Positions 15,014-24,294 of a stretch of 36,045 bases of DNA are shown piece after piece. Every line of letters starts with the position of its first letter. The stretch's first letter is position 1. The position numbers and the translations under genes are program-made. Source of the DNA: Ruminococcus sp. (GTDB lineage: Bacteria; Bacillota; Clostridia; Oscillospirales; Acutalibacteraceae); contig JAFRCW010000049.1 of NCBI GenBank assembly GCA_017404145.1, positions 1 through 36,045 on the forward strand, read 5' to 3'. The notes under the pieces were generated by a model. It was not told the origin of the DNA. It made no database searches and worked only from the letters and a program-made list of their open reading frames with translations.

Positions 15014-18000
15014 TTACGAAGCAAAGTACAGATCAGCGTACTGATTGTACCAGAACAGCGCTTTAGTGACGTCTTCAAGGGAGTCGCCATCGTTTAAGCA
15101 GAGACGTACATAATCCAACGTACTGTAGCCGATGGAATTTTCTCCGTCGGACAGAACATAGCGATAGTCGAGATTAGCAGCGGCAATACCCGAAACCTCA
15201 AAGTAAACGAGCGATCCGCTCTTGTTTCCCACTTTTGGTTTCACAGACTGACTTGTACCGTCAGGCATCGTCATAGTGTAACTTCCGCAGTTGTTGATAT
15301 CAAATGTCGATCTATTGTTGACACGATAATAGAAGCGCATCTGTGTATTAGATTTCAGAAGCAGAGAATTACCGTAATATGACAGTCCGTGAGAGGAGAA
15401 CATATCCGTGAAATTATCAGAGACAATAGGTTCGCCAACTCTCTCGGTAATCATTGCGTCGGTAACGTCATTATAAACGCCCTGAGCGTTCAGATAGGGA
15501 TAATCGCCTGTTGTACGGTCGGCAAGATCGCCTGTGTACTTATTGAGATTCACCTGTGCCTTGGAGGCATAGCTGAGCATCGAACGGAGCAGCTCAGGCA
15601 GGACGGCAGCCCTGATATCGGATCTATCCGTAGATACGGCTTCGACAAGGAATTTGCCGTGATGCCATCCATCGGTATACCCATCAGGATTTTTCTTGAA
15701 GTAGATGTTATATACGCCGTCATTTGATACGGTATAGTTATTGTTATCTCCATCAGGATACCAGCCGTAGGAATCAGATCCAGTATAGTACTTCACAACC
15801 TTGATCTCGTCTCCCGCTTTCAGCGTAACATTAGCCAACATATATTCATCCGGATTTTCCGGATTATCCGTAAACTTATACATTGGGTTCGCATTAGCCC
15901 AGTCGGAGACGCCTTTGATCTTACCGATCAGATACGGTGTATTATCTGTCAGCTCCGTATCATACGCGGGATAAGTAATTTCCTTTTCCTCGGCATAGTC
16001 CATAGCATACTGAGCCGCCTTGTAATCGGTCTCTGCAACCTTAGCTTCACCATGGTAGAGATCAATATGGATATTTCTCGTCATCTCCGCCGCGTCAACA
16101 GGGAAGCTGATTTTGTAGGTATTGCTGCCTACATCAACAGCGCTGCTCAAAAGAACATTCTCCCATTCAGCAGGAATATACTCCTCCTCTTTGCTGCCTT
16201 CCGATGTATCCACATCAAATGTCAGCGTATAGGAATATTTTGAAGCATCGGTATCGGCAGAGGAAAGCTCAACAAAGAAGTTTACACCGATATCACCGTT
16301 AAGAGTCAGTGTATTACCGATAAAGAACTTATGCGCGCTTTCGGTGAAGACAGCCGTATAAGTGGCGTCTGCGGTAACAGTTGTAATCTCAGGCGTCCAA
16401 CCGTTGAAAGTATAGTCGTAGCCAACGGTCGAAGCCTTTGTCGGATCCGCATGAGTCGGAGTCGCGCCGTATGTATACGTTTCTTTCTCGGTAGTACCGT
16501 CGATAATCCATGTGACGTTATACGTTCTCTCCGTTTGTGTGAAATGGGCGGTATAGATCACATTTGCGTTGACAGCCGGCAGATTGGAAGGAGCATAAAC
16601 CTGACTGTCAAGGCTACTGGTCCAACCGTCAAATTCGTAGCTGTACTGTGCGGTCGGATTCTTAGTCGGCATCGTGCCGTCATAGGACGGGGCAGTACCG
16701 GCAGGAACATTTTCGTCTGTCTCGATCACGGTATCTCCGTTCTTCCAAGTTACGGTATACACTTCTGTCCACTTTGCGTATACGGTGGTATTTGCAGTGA
16801 TTGCATTGTCAAAGCTAAATGCGGTAGCAAAGGTATCATTCGTATACCAGCCGTCAAAACGGTATTTCACACCATTCTCGGTGATGATATCTCCAACTGC
16901 GGGAGCAGTAGGCTGGGTCGCTTTCAGACCGGACTCGACCGTCTGTGAATCGGGAGCGGTACCGTGACCCTGCATATCGAAGGTGACGGTGTACTCATCT
17001 GCGATGTAGTAGTAGTTACCGCCCATAGTGTCGGTATGAACAGGAGTCGGCGTTGTAGTTCCGGAGCTGAGCTTCTTGCCTGTCGGGTAGGTCACACGAG
17101 TGGCAACGCTATGATTGTAAATCGCGTTATCGCGGGTATTTGAAGCTCCCTGGAAGTAGCCGCCGGAGAGGAGGGTGGCATAGTCGATATCCTCAGATAC
17201 TATAGAGTTACCGTTTCTGTAGGCGTTGGTCGTAGCCTTAGTGACCTTGAACAAGCCGCCGGAAATCTCGGTAATCTTCGCATAGTTAGCATTAGCAATC
17301 GCGTGGTAGGCAGCAGTGGTACAGTGGGCGTAGATTTCGGTGCCATCGCCGATCTCGCCGATCGTCGGGGTCTTACCGGCATTGCCGTCGCCGTTGAGGA
17401 TACCGTAACCGTTCGCGTTGACATAGACGTTCTTGATCGTGCCGATCTGCGCGCCGGACTGGTACACATCATCGTATGTCGCCGTACCCTTAGTACCGCT
17501 TGCATTGGCAGAAGCCGCCGCGGTATATGGCGTGGTGGTAGTTCTGGCGTCAAGACAAGCACTATAGTTATAGATTGAAGAGTACTTTGCAGCAGAACCG
17601 GTGATCGTGGTCAAGGGACCGTTGCCGCTGTTGATCTCGGTGATGGTACCGGTGTTGGCAATAACAGAAGCTGTTGCCTTAAAAGTATTGCCCTCGCCGA
17701 TCAGGTCGATCGTAGGAACATCGTAGTCATAGGTGACAACGTCAGACTCGCCGCCTGAGCCGTAGTACGCAGTACAAGCGGTTGTAGAATTAGCAGTTAC
17801 ATAGAGAATACTCTCCAGATCGCGTGTATACTCACGCTCCTGACTGTTCATATTTGCCAGCGCATATGCTTTAGCGGTAGTCGTACCCGCCTGTAAAGTG
17901 CTGTTCTTGATCGTTCCCACGTGACCGGAGTTAAACATTGCGTAGGTATTAGCCGGAGTTGTGATCGTACAGTTATCAATCAGATCGATCTCAGCGGGAT

Positions 18001-21000
18001 TTCTCTTGTAATGGATGTTCAGCTCGCCGGCGTTTTTAGATGTAGTAAAGATACCTGTACCGGAATAGTACTGTCGTGTCTGACGCTCGGTATAAGGACC
18101 GGCAGCGTAGTTGTGCAGAGAGTACTGGGTACCGGTGATCGTACTGTTCTTCAAAGTACCGATGTGACCCGCGTTGCGCATCGCATAAGCAGTGATGGAA
18201 TCAACCGTCAGGTTATCGATCACATCGATGGTCGGTGTATCATACTTATATGCTCTGTCATACCTTGTGACAACGCCTGCGCTGACCGTCAGATGAGGAT
18301 CGGTCTCAGCGGTGCGGTTCGTCTGGATGGTTTCGGTGTATTCCTTATAGCGGGAATCACCGTTGAGAGCAGCAACATAGTAACTGGTATTATGGGTCGC
18401 GCCCTCGGCAAAGTTGACAGTTGTATTGGACAAAGTACCGATATGACCCTGGTTGTTCAAAACATAATATGATTTAGAGCCTTTACCGGTGATTGTGATA
18501 CCGTTGACAGTGCCGATTGTGCTGCCCTTCTCAAGGTTCTTCACATAGTGCGTATCACGTTCATATTCGGTAGAAGCAGTCGCGCCGTCGGTATATTTCT
18601 TCGTGATCTCATAGGTTGAGTTCGCGCTGCCGGTGGCGTTATAAAGCACATTACAGCCGCCGGTCATGGTCAATCCGGTCGAGTTGATTGATTGGATATA
18701 ACCGGAGTTCATCAAGGCGTAGTAGTAACTGCTGCTGCCGCCGCAGGACCAAGTGCCGGAGCAGGTGATGCTGTTGATGGTCGAGGGCTCGCCATAGGTA
18801 TTCTTCTGGTAGGTGATATTGCCGCCTACCTTATTGGCGTACGTATAGTTTATCTGCGTTGTGAACGCAGCGTCGTTATACACGGCGCCGACGCCGGTAC
18901 AGTCGGCGTTTACTGTCCCCTCGATGCTCTTGATGATACCGCCGTTTAAATTTTGCATCGCATAGTGAGAAACGGATATCTTGGCATTATCAGGATGCTT
19001 ATATGTCTTGACGTTAGTCGTGCCGCCGATCGTATCGATCACGCCGTAATTCATCAGAGCATAACCGTAGCTTGTACTAGTGGAGGTGTTCAAGGCATAA
19101 ATCTCACAGTTGGTGATCGTGCCAATGGTGGGACGGTACTGTTCTTCTTCCTTATAATAGTTGACACGTGTATAGCCGCCGGAGGAAGAGTCCACCTGCT
19201 TCCATACATTCGTATTATACCACCAGTCATTGTTATTGACTACGGTATAACACTGGACGTTGCCCTCTGAGGCGGTAGAACCGTTGCCGCGGGTATCCAC
19301 CTGAGCAGAGTCAGGGTGAGCAATAAAGGTAGAGCCGGTAAGTGTATTGATGACCGCATGGTTATTGATCGCATACTGACCGACTTCGATATTGCAGTTG
19401 GTGATGGTATCAATAATACCTTTATCCGCATTCGAGACAGTATAGCCCGTCGCTATTTTGCCGCCAACGATATTACGGTTTACAATTCCGTTTTTACCGT
19501 CAATTGTCATGCCGTTGATCGCAGTGATCGTACCGCCGTAGTTAAAGATTGAGCAGTTAGAATTACAGAACATATGACCGCCGGTGATAGCTGTAATCAC
19601 ACCGGTGTTGTAGTTATACAGATTCAAACCGCATGTACCGCTGTTTTTGGTGGAGATATCTACGTTCGTCAAAGCGGTAATGGTACCGAGGTTATAAATA
19701 CCGTAGTTGTTGCCGTTGACGTTCTGGGTCTGCGACAGAGGCAGCAGATGCTCGGCGTCCTTACCGGTGACGGTCAGGGTGGCGCCCGCGTTGTTGCGGA
19801 CGACAGCGGAGCCGTTTGGACCGGAGTCGTTACTGATCGCGTCGGTGATGATCTCTCCGTCGCCGACAGTATCATTGATAGTCATGGTACCGCTGTTGAT
19901 CACAGCCGCCAAGCCTTTATACGTTGCAGCCGCGGCAGTCGCGCCGGTGTGATAGTCCAAGGTACCGCCGTTTAGTTCGAGAGTCATTGTACCGTTATTG
20001 ATGATACGACCGAGAGCATGATAACCGTTCAAATCAAAGGTAAGCGTTGTAGCAGCAGGGTTCGGGAAAGCCCAAGCGCCGTTTTCTTCTTCAAAACTTC
20101 CGCAGTCGTTTACCAGGCGTACGATGCACTCGCCATCCTGAGGCACTTCCGCCATAGCTTCCGCCAGTGTGGAATAGTAAGTATCCGTGGTACTGTTATA
20201 AGCAACACTGCCGGTATAGAAACCATAGATATAAACCTCATCCTCAGGGTTAGGACCAACGGGAACCGTACCGGCATAATTGTTACCACTGGTAGCGGAA
20301 ACGCCGGACATATTCCAAGTGATGCCGTTGAAATTCTGCGCTGTAACGCCCATTTCTGCGTCTGTGGGCGCAGCAAAGCTCGCACCGATATCCAGCGCCT
20401 CTTCGGCTTTTTTCACTACATAGTAGGTATCTCCGTTGATTATCCGGGTATCGGTCAGCGCCGTCGAGGTGAAAGTTTCGTAATTCTGAGCCTGATGCTC
20501 GTTCAGCACGAAGGTGGGAATAAACTTTGCCGCCTGACCGGTCAAAGTGACAACAGAGTTTGATGTAACGTTAGTGACATTTACATTTGACCCGCTGACA
20601 GCCACAGTCGCCGTACCGGAAGTCAAAGACACGCCAAGATTAGCCAGATAGCTGGCGTCATAGGTAATCGTGTCGTTATTCTCACAATAATAGTCGCGGC
20701 CAACACGAGCACCGTTATAGTTAAAGTCGACAGTATAGCGATACCAGTGTTCGCCGTCCTTGTCGTAATACCAAGTTGATGTACCGGTACCGGCAGCCTG
20801 GCTATATGTATCGTTACCGTTATGGAGCTGAGGCGCCGAAAAAGTAACAGCTGTTTTTGTACTGTTGTTCGCGTCCTCATAGACGGTTACCGTACTCGTC
20901 GTAGGAGCAGTTGTAAAAACAATCTTGCCGTTATTGCCGCTGGATCCCAACGAGCTGGTGATATTTGCACCGGAAGCAGAGGTATAGAGCGAACCGGCAA

Positions 21001-22870
21001 CTTCCATAATGCCGTTGACGTCAATAGTTACATCAGACATATTGGCAGGACTGCGAACCGCCGTGGTGCCGTTGGCGACAGAATAGCCGATCGCATACAT
21101 CTTTGCAGAACCGGTAAAGTTGTCCCAATCAGCCAGGTCGTAAACCTTTGCTTTCTTTCCACTTGAAACCTGGAATTTTGCACCGCGTTCAATATAAACC
21201 TCAGAGCCGGGCTGGAACTTGACGTCCTGACCGGTGCTTACGGTATCGGTCTGGATATCGATCTTGATATTATTGGTGATCGGGAGATCGTAGTCCGAGG
21301 TATCAACGCTGCCGATGAGAGGCAGACCCGATACGGTCAGCGTTGACAGAGTTACATTTCCGTGGACCTGTACACTGAGCTGGTCGGTATTTTCCAAATA
21401 ATCCTTGATAACATACCCGCTGCTGACCCTGAACATAGCGCTGCTGTTGCCGCTGCCGATAAAGTCGGCTTGAAGCGTGTAGGCAGAGCTGGAAGCGTTG
21501 ACCGCACCATACAGTTTTTCCGCTGCACCGGAGTCGATTTTCAACGGAACCTCAATATTCTGTACATAATACTGGTTGAAGGGGAAAACATAACCGTAGC
21601 AATTTCTTGTTTCACTGCCGCCGCGCCAGTCTTTGACCTGGAACGCCTCATAAACCGTTGCGCCGGATTTGGCTTCTACCATACCGCCGCCATAGATATA
21701 GCCCCAGCAATAAAGATTGCCGTTGCTCTCCAAAGTGATATTGCTGCCCGTGAGCATATTGATGCGGCCGCCGGGTCCGGTGGGACAGCCGTTCCAGCCG
21801 CCTAACTGACCGGTCGAGCAGAGCTTACCGCTCACGCTGATCGCGCCGCCGGACTTGACGGTAATGTTCGCACCGTTTTCCATCGACAGGATCCTGTATG
21901 CGGTGGGGTTCTCATGAGAGCCGTAAGTTACCGACGGAGACGTCGTATACATCGTGTTGGAGGAATCAAAGGGGATCAGAAGCGTGTTGCCGCTTGAGAT
22001 CTGATAATTGCCCTCATATAGTGCATTTCTGTCTTTTCCGTTGCTGATCAAAATGATCTTGTGATCCGACTGAGAAGACGCATAGGCGTCCGCGGCGTTC
22101 AAATCATTGAACGTCTTTGAGCCTACTTTAAACTTAGCAGAGTCATCGGGACTGAATACCGCGGTGATCGTCTTGTCGGTATCGACACAGATCGACGCAG
22201 GGTTGTCGGCAGAAATGATCGTATTATTGGTGACGTCTTTCCAGCCGCCGAAGACATAACCTGTCGCAGGCGTAGCCGAAAGCGTATACGCCTGTGTGGA
22301 AGCCTGAGTGCGGGAAATTTCGGAAGTTACCGCGGTCCCGTCGACGGTATAGGAACCGTTTGTCGCCGGAGTGAATGTCGTTGTAGCGGTAACGATCTTC
22401 TGCTCAAGCGTAATATTCGTAAGGCTGATACTGGTGGTTTTTGCACCCGTGGCAGAAGTGATAACTACTTCAACCGTTCCGCTCGCAGCAAGCTCTTTGC
22501 TAAATGTACCGGAAGAAGTTTTTGATGAACCGTCAACCGTGACAGAACCTCCGTTGACAGTCGGAGAATAGCTGAATGATAACGTTGCCGCCGTGGTAAA
22601 ATTATTGGTCAGCGTCAATGTATCTGTAGCAGATGAAGCCGGCGTGGAGTTACACCCGGTAGTTGCGTCCTTACCGGTAACGCTGCCGCTGATCGTTGTG
22701 CCGCTTCCGGAAAAACTACCGTTCACATCCGAAGCGCCGAGATTGGCAACAGAAGTGGAAATATTGGCGGCATAAACCGTTATGTTACAAATCACAAATA
22801 CCAATACCATCATCAGCGCGCATGTAGCGCCGAGGAAAATCGGTAGTTTGGTTTGAATCCTTTTAGTCAT
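15014..22870 (-). CDS. 2618-residue secreted beta-helix surface protein
   Basis: The protein has a signal peptide (residues 1-34, core GATCALMMVLVFVICNITV) and no LPXTG or lipobox. Residues about 35-260 include a Listeria-type repeat (GYVFGGWKDV). Residues about 300-650 form a module shared with the 24295-27876 protein (FPFNQYYVQNIEVPLKI). Residues about 1000-1930 hold some 20 coils of the form Y-A-M-x-N-x-G-x-I-x-x-I-x-x-S/T (for example AYAMRNAGHIGTLKNSTI), expected to fold as a right-handed beta-helix. Three InlB/Flg_new-type repeats follow at about 1957-2170. The C-terminal module, about 2175-2618, is also shared with the paralogue and carries a carbohydrate-binding-like insert at about 2313-2410. 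AGGAGG lies 6 nt before the ATG. An adhesin or glycan-binding role is inferred. Confidence 0.85.
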   Translation of the reverse strand: MTKRIQTKLPIFLGATCALMMVLVFVICNITVYAANISTSVANLGASDVNGSFSGSGTTISGSVTGKDATTGCNSTPASSATDTLTLTNNFTTAATLSFSYSPTVNGGSVTVDGSSKTSSGTFSKELAASGTVEVVITSATGAKTTSISLTNITLEQKIVTATTTFTPATNGSYTVDGTAVTSEISRTQASTQAYTLSATPATGYVFGGWKDVTNNTIISADNPASICVDTDKTITAVFSPDDSAKFKVGSKTFNDLNAADAYASSQSDHKIILISNGKDRNALYEGNYQISSGNTLLIPFDSSNTMYTTSPSVTYGSHENPTAYRILSMENGANITVKSGGAISVSGKLCSTGQLGGWNGCPTGPGGRINMLTGSNITLESNGNLYCWGYIYGGGMVEAKSGATVYEAFQVKDWRGGSETRNCYGYVFPFNQYYVQNIEVPLKIDSGAAEKLYGAVNASSSAYTLQADFIGSGNSSAMFRVSSGYVIKDYLENTDQLSVQVHGNVTLSTLTVSGLPLIGSVDTSDYDLPITNNIKIDIQTDTVSTGQDVKFQPGSEVYIERGAKFQVSSGKKAKVYDLADWDNFTGSAKMYAIGYSVANGTTAVRSPANMSDVTIDVNGIMEVAGSLYTSASGANITSSLGSSGNNGKIVFTTAPTTSTVTVYEDANNSTKTAVTFSAPQLHNGNDTYSQAAGTGTSTWYYDKDGEHWYRYTVDFNYNGARVGRDYYCENNDTITYDASYLANLGVSLTSGTATVAVSGSNVNVTNVTSNSVVTLTGQAAKFIPTFVLNEHQAQNYETFTSTALTDTRIINGDTYYVVKKAEEALDIGASFAAPTDAEMGVTAQNFNGITWNMSGVSATSGNNYAGTVPVGPNPEDEVYIYGFYTGSVAYNSTTDTYYSTLAEAMAEVPQDGECIVRLVNDCGSFEEENGAWAFPNPAATTLTFDLNGYHALGRIINNGTMTLELNGGTLDYHTGATAAAATYKGLAAVINSGTMTINDTVGDGEIITDAISNDSGPNGSAVVRNNAGATLTVTGKDAEHLLPLSQTQNVNGNNYGIYNLGTITALTNVDISTKNSGTCGLNLYNYNTGVITAITGGHMFCNSNCSIFNYGGTITAINGMTIDGKNGIVNRNIVGGKIATGYTVSNADKGIIDTITNCNIEVGQYAINNHAVINTLTGSTFIAHPDSAQVDTRGNGSTASEGNVQCYTVVNNNDWWYNTNVWKQVDSSSGGYTRVNYYKEEEQYRPTIGTITNCEIYALNTSTSTSYGYALMNYGVIDTIGGTTNVKTYKHPDNAKISVSHYAMQNLNGGIIKSIEGTVNADCTGVGAVYNDAAFTTQINYTYANKVGGNITYQKNTYGEPSTINSITCSGTWSCGGSSSYYYALMNSGYIQSINSTGLTMTGGCNVLYNATGSANSTYEITKKYTDGATASTEYERDTHYVKNLEKGSTIGTVNGITITGKGSKSYYVLNNQGHIGTLSNTTVNFAEGATHNTSYYVAALNGDSRYKEYTETIQTNRTAETDPHLTVSAGVVTRYDRAYKYDTPTIDVIDNLTVDSITAYAMRNAGHIGTLKNSTITGTQYSLHNYAAGPYTERQTRQYYSGTGIFTTSKNAGELNIHYKRNPAEIDLIDNCTITTPANTYAMFNSGHVGTIKNSTLQAGTTTAKAYALANMNSQEREYTRDLESILYVTANSTTACTAYYGSGGESDVVTYDYDVPTIDLIGEGNTFKATASVIANTGTITEINSGNGPLTTITGSAAKYSSIYNYSACLDARTTTTPYTAAASANASGTKGTATYDDVYQSGAQIGTIKNVYVNANGYGILNGDGNAGKTPTIGEIGDGTEIYAHCTTAAYHAIANANYAKITEISGGLFKVTKATTNAYRNGNSIVSEDIDYATLLSGGYFQGASNTRDNAIYNHSVATRVTYPTGKKLSSGTTTPTPVHTDTMGGNYYYIADEYTVTFDMQGHGTAPDSQTVESGLKATQPTAPAVGDIITENGVKYRFDGWYTNDTFATAFSFDNAITANTTVYAKWTEVYTVTWKNGDTVIETDENVPAGTAPSYDGTMPTKNPTAQYSYEFDGWTSSLDSQVYAPSNLPAVNANVIYTAHFTQTERTYNVTWIIDGTTEKETYTYGATPTHADPTKASTVGYDYTFNGWTPEITTVTADATYTAVFTESAHKFFIGNTLTLNGDIGVNFFVELSSADTDASKYSYTLTFDVDTSEGSKEEEYIPAEWENVLLSSAVDVGSNTYKISFPVDAAEMTRNIHIDLYHGEAKVAETDYKAAQYAMDYAEEKEITYPAYDTELTDNTPYLIGKIKGVSDWANANPMYKFTDNPENPDEYMLANVTLKAGDEIKVVKYYTGSDSYGWYPDGDNNNYTVSNDGVYNIYFKKNPDGYTDGWHHGKFLVEAVSTDRSDIRAAVLPELLRSMLSYASKAQVNLNKYTGDLADRTTGDYPYLNAQGVYNDVTDAMITERVGEPIVSDNFTDMFSSHGLSYYGNSLLLKSNTQMRFYYRVNNRSTFDINNCGSYTMTMPDGTSQSVKPKVGNKSGSLVYFEVSGIAAANLDYRYVLSDGENSIGYSTLDYVRLCLNDGDSLEDVTKALFWYNQYADLYFAS

Positions 22871-22904
22871 ATATATCCTCCTATTTCAGGGAATACTCAA
22901 AATT

Positions 22905-23636
22905 TTATCCCGCTTTTGCAGAATTCTTCTTGTTATATGATTTGATATAAAAATACATTACCGTTCCAACGATACCCGCGAACAGCGCCCAGAGCGCCAG
23001 CTCGGAGATACCGAAGAATAGCTTATCATTATCTCTCGCAAACTCGAGGAAAAAACGGGAATATCCAAAGAGCATCAGCATGATCGGGTAGTTTAACCCG
23101 TCTACCGCAAAGCGGCGACGCTTCTCACGGATATATATGAATATTACTATCGCGACAGCAACCAACGCCTCGATCGGCTGGATCGGGAAGGTCTCGTAGC
23201 CGAGAACGTGGTTGTAAACACCGCCCTCAAAGGGATAGCTGTAACAGCAGCCGCCGAAAATGCAGCCAAAGTGAGATACACCGTGCTGTACGCAAGCCAA
23301 AGGTGCGATATAGTCACAAACAGTCAGATAGTCAAGCTTGAATATTTTTGCCGCGGGGAACGCGAACAGCATGATCCACGGGAATACGCGGACAATGTTG
23401 TTGCCGCCCCAATTTTTAAAGCCGCTCATCGCCCAGAAAAGGAAGAACATCCACGCGACGCTCACAGCGTAAACGATCACAAAGAAGGGGATCGCCTTCT
23501 TCAGAGGGATTTTATAGTTCTTTGCGTGAAGGATCGCAAAAATCGCAACCGCTACCGTGCCGCCAAAGAAAAAAATATTATACAGCAGAGTGTTGAGTCC
23601 ATGCGCCTCTATCGAATGGAGCAAATCGTTGATCAT
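22905..23636 (-). CDS. Divergent prolipoprotein diacylglyceryl transferase-like membrane protein
   Basis: Lgt transfers a diacylglyceryl group from phosphatidylglycerol to the cysteine of prolipoproteins. The 243-residue protein has about seven hydrophobic segments and the Lgt-like core HGVSHFGCIFGGCCY, followed by GYETFPIQPIEALVAVAI and SRFFLEFARDND. These match the family's GRxGCFxAGCCYG, P-x-Q-x-x-E and FxxEFxRxD motifs. The classic HGGL motif is not evident, so this belongs to the divergent branch. I start at 23636 because GGAGGG lies 6 nt upstream of that ATG. It is the first gene of the cassette and 34 bp precede the giant gene. None of the downstream products has a clear lipobox, so the substrate is uncertain. 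Confidence 0.8.
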   Translation of the reverse strand: MINDLLHSIEAHGLNTLLYNIFFFGGTVAVAIFAILHAKNYKIPLKKAIPFFVIVYAVSVAWMFFLFWAMSGFKNWGGNNIVRVFPWIMLFAFPAAKIFKLDYLTVCDYIAPLACVQHGVSHFGCIFGGCCYSYPFEGGVYNHVLGYETFPIQPIEALVAVAIVIFIYIREKRRRFAVDGLNYPIMLMLFGYSRFFLEFARDNDKLFFGISELALWALFAGIVGTVMYFYIKSYNKKNSAKAG

Positions 23637-23673
23637 ATGATACCCTCCGTTTGTGAAAACTGTAAAATCTTGC

Positions 23674-23687
23674 CACAATATATTGTG
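23674..23687. promoter_or_regulatory. 14-bp perfect palindrome in the leader of the lgt-like gene
   Basis: CACAATATATTGTG is a perfect palindrome about 50 nt after the predicted transcription start. A related ATTGTGCATACAAT lies next to it at 23698-23711. It may be a regulator site. Confidence 0.45.
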
Positions 23688-23741
23688 TTTGTTGTCGATT
23701 GTGCATACAATATCGCATAATAATCTATTATAATACACTAT

Positions 23742-23770
23742 ATTATCTCACAGTTGAGGGCAAAAGTCAA
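23742..23770 (-). promoter_or_regulatory. Promoter of the lgt-like / giant protein operon
   Basis: On the minus strand TTGACT (23770-23765), a 17-nt spacer and GATAAT (23747-23742) are present. A TG extends the -10 box (TGAGATAAT). It is strikingly similar to the promoter at 28248-28276. Confidence 0.75.
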
Positions 23771-24071
23771 TGCAGATGGATGATTTTTCAGATAACTGTC
23801 ACATACGATAAATCATATTTATTATTAAGAATAATTGCCGTCATATTGAACAGAACAAACCGCTAAAATTTGGTAATATGTACAAAAGCATCCGTTTTTA
23901 TGTTGGGAACGATCCGGCGACTGCGGTAAGTCCCCGCCCTACCGTTATATATCATTGTTTCCCGACAGTGATAGACAGGATATGATTACCATGTTTCGGC
24001 ACGATGTGGGCATCGTGCCCTACGGTGAGGGTTGGGCATCGTGCCATACGGTGGGGGTGCGGCAGGATGTG
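23771..24071. repeat. Gene-free stretch with short interspersed repeats
   Basis: I see no credible gene here. GGGCATCGTGCCCTACGG (24008-24025) and GGGCATCGTGCCATACGG (24034-24051) are tandem copies of the repeat at 3486. The first can pair with GGCACGATG (23998-24006) to form a 9-bp hairpin. At 23905-23933 a GGGAACGAT fragment and a CCCGCCCTACCG segment look like decayed repeat copies. Confidence 0.65.
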
Positions 24072-24102
24072 AAAGAGCCTTCCCGCGGAGGGAAGGCTCT
24101 TT
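24072..24102 (-). terminator. Terminator after the 48-residue peptide gene
   Basis: AAAGAGCCTTCCC, a 5-nt loop and GGGAAGGCTCTTT form a perfect 13-bp stem. The T-run is short on both strands. Confidence 0.8.
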
Positions 24103-24132
24103 TGTGATAAATTATTGCGCCGGAAAGGTCGC

Positions 24133-24279
24133 TTAGACCTTAATGGGCATAGGATTATCGTTTCCGGTATCACTGTTATCCGGAAGAGAGGAAACGGGCT
24201 CGGGAGAAGACGTTACAATAACGTCCTCCTGAAGAAACTCGGTTACGTTCAATTCCGTTCTTTCATATAATTCTTTCAA
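24133..24279 (-). CDS. 48-residue TTG-start peptide downstream of the second surface protein
   Basis: The frame runs from a TTG at 24279 to a TAA ending at 24133. GGGAGG lies 7 nt upstream, and the gene starts 15 bp after the 1193-residue protein, the same spacing as for the peptide at 14843. The sequence begins KELYERTELNVTEFLQEDV, then IVTSS, and continues with a Pro-, Ser- and Asp-rich half ending in NPMPIKV. There is no cysteine, signal peptide or membrane segment. The N-terminal 24 residues align without gaps to the other peptide. An ATG inside the gene is in another frame and hits a stop after four codons, so TTG is the only plausible start. The function is unknown. Confidence 0.75.
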   Translation of the reverse strand: MKELYERTELNVTEFLQEDVIVTSSPEPVSSLPDNSDTGNDNPMPIKV

Positions 24280-24294
24280 TCTAATACCTCCCAT

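Noticed and set aside
15014..22870. Sortase anchoring of the giant protein
   Set aside because: The C-terminus ends NQYADLYFAS with no LPXTG-like motif, no hydrophobic segment and no basic tail.
24008..24051. CRISPR-like repeats
   Set aside because: There are only two tandem copies with an 8-bp gap and no cas genes. Copies elsewhere are single and intergenic.
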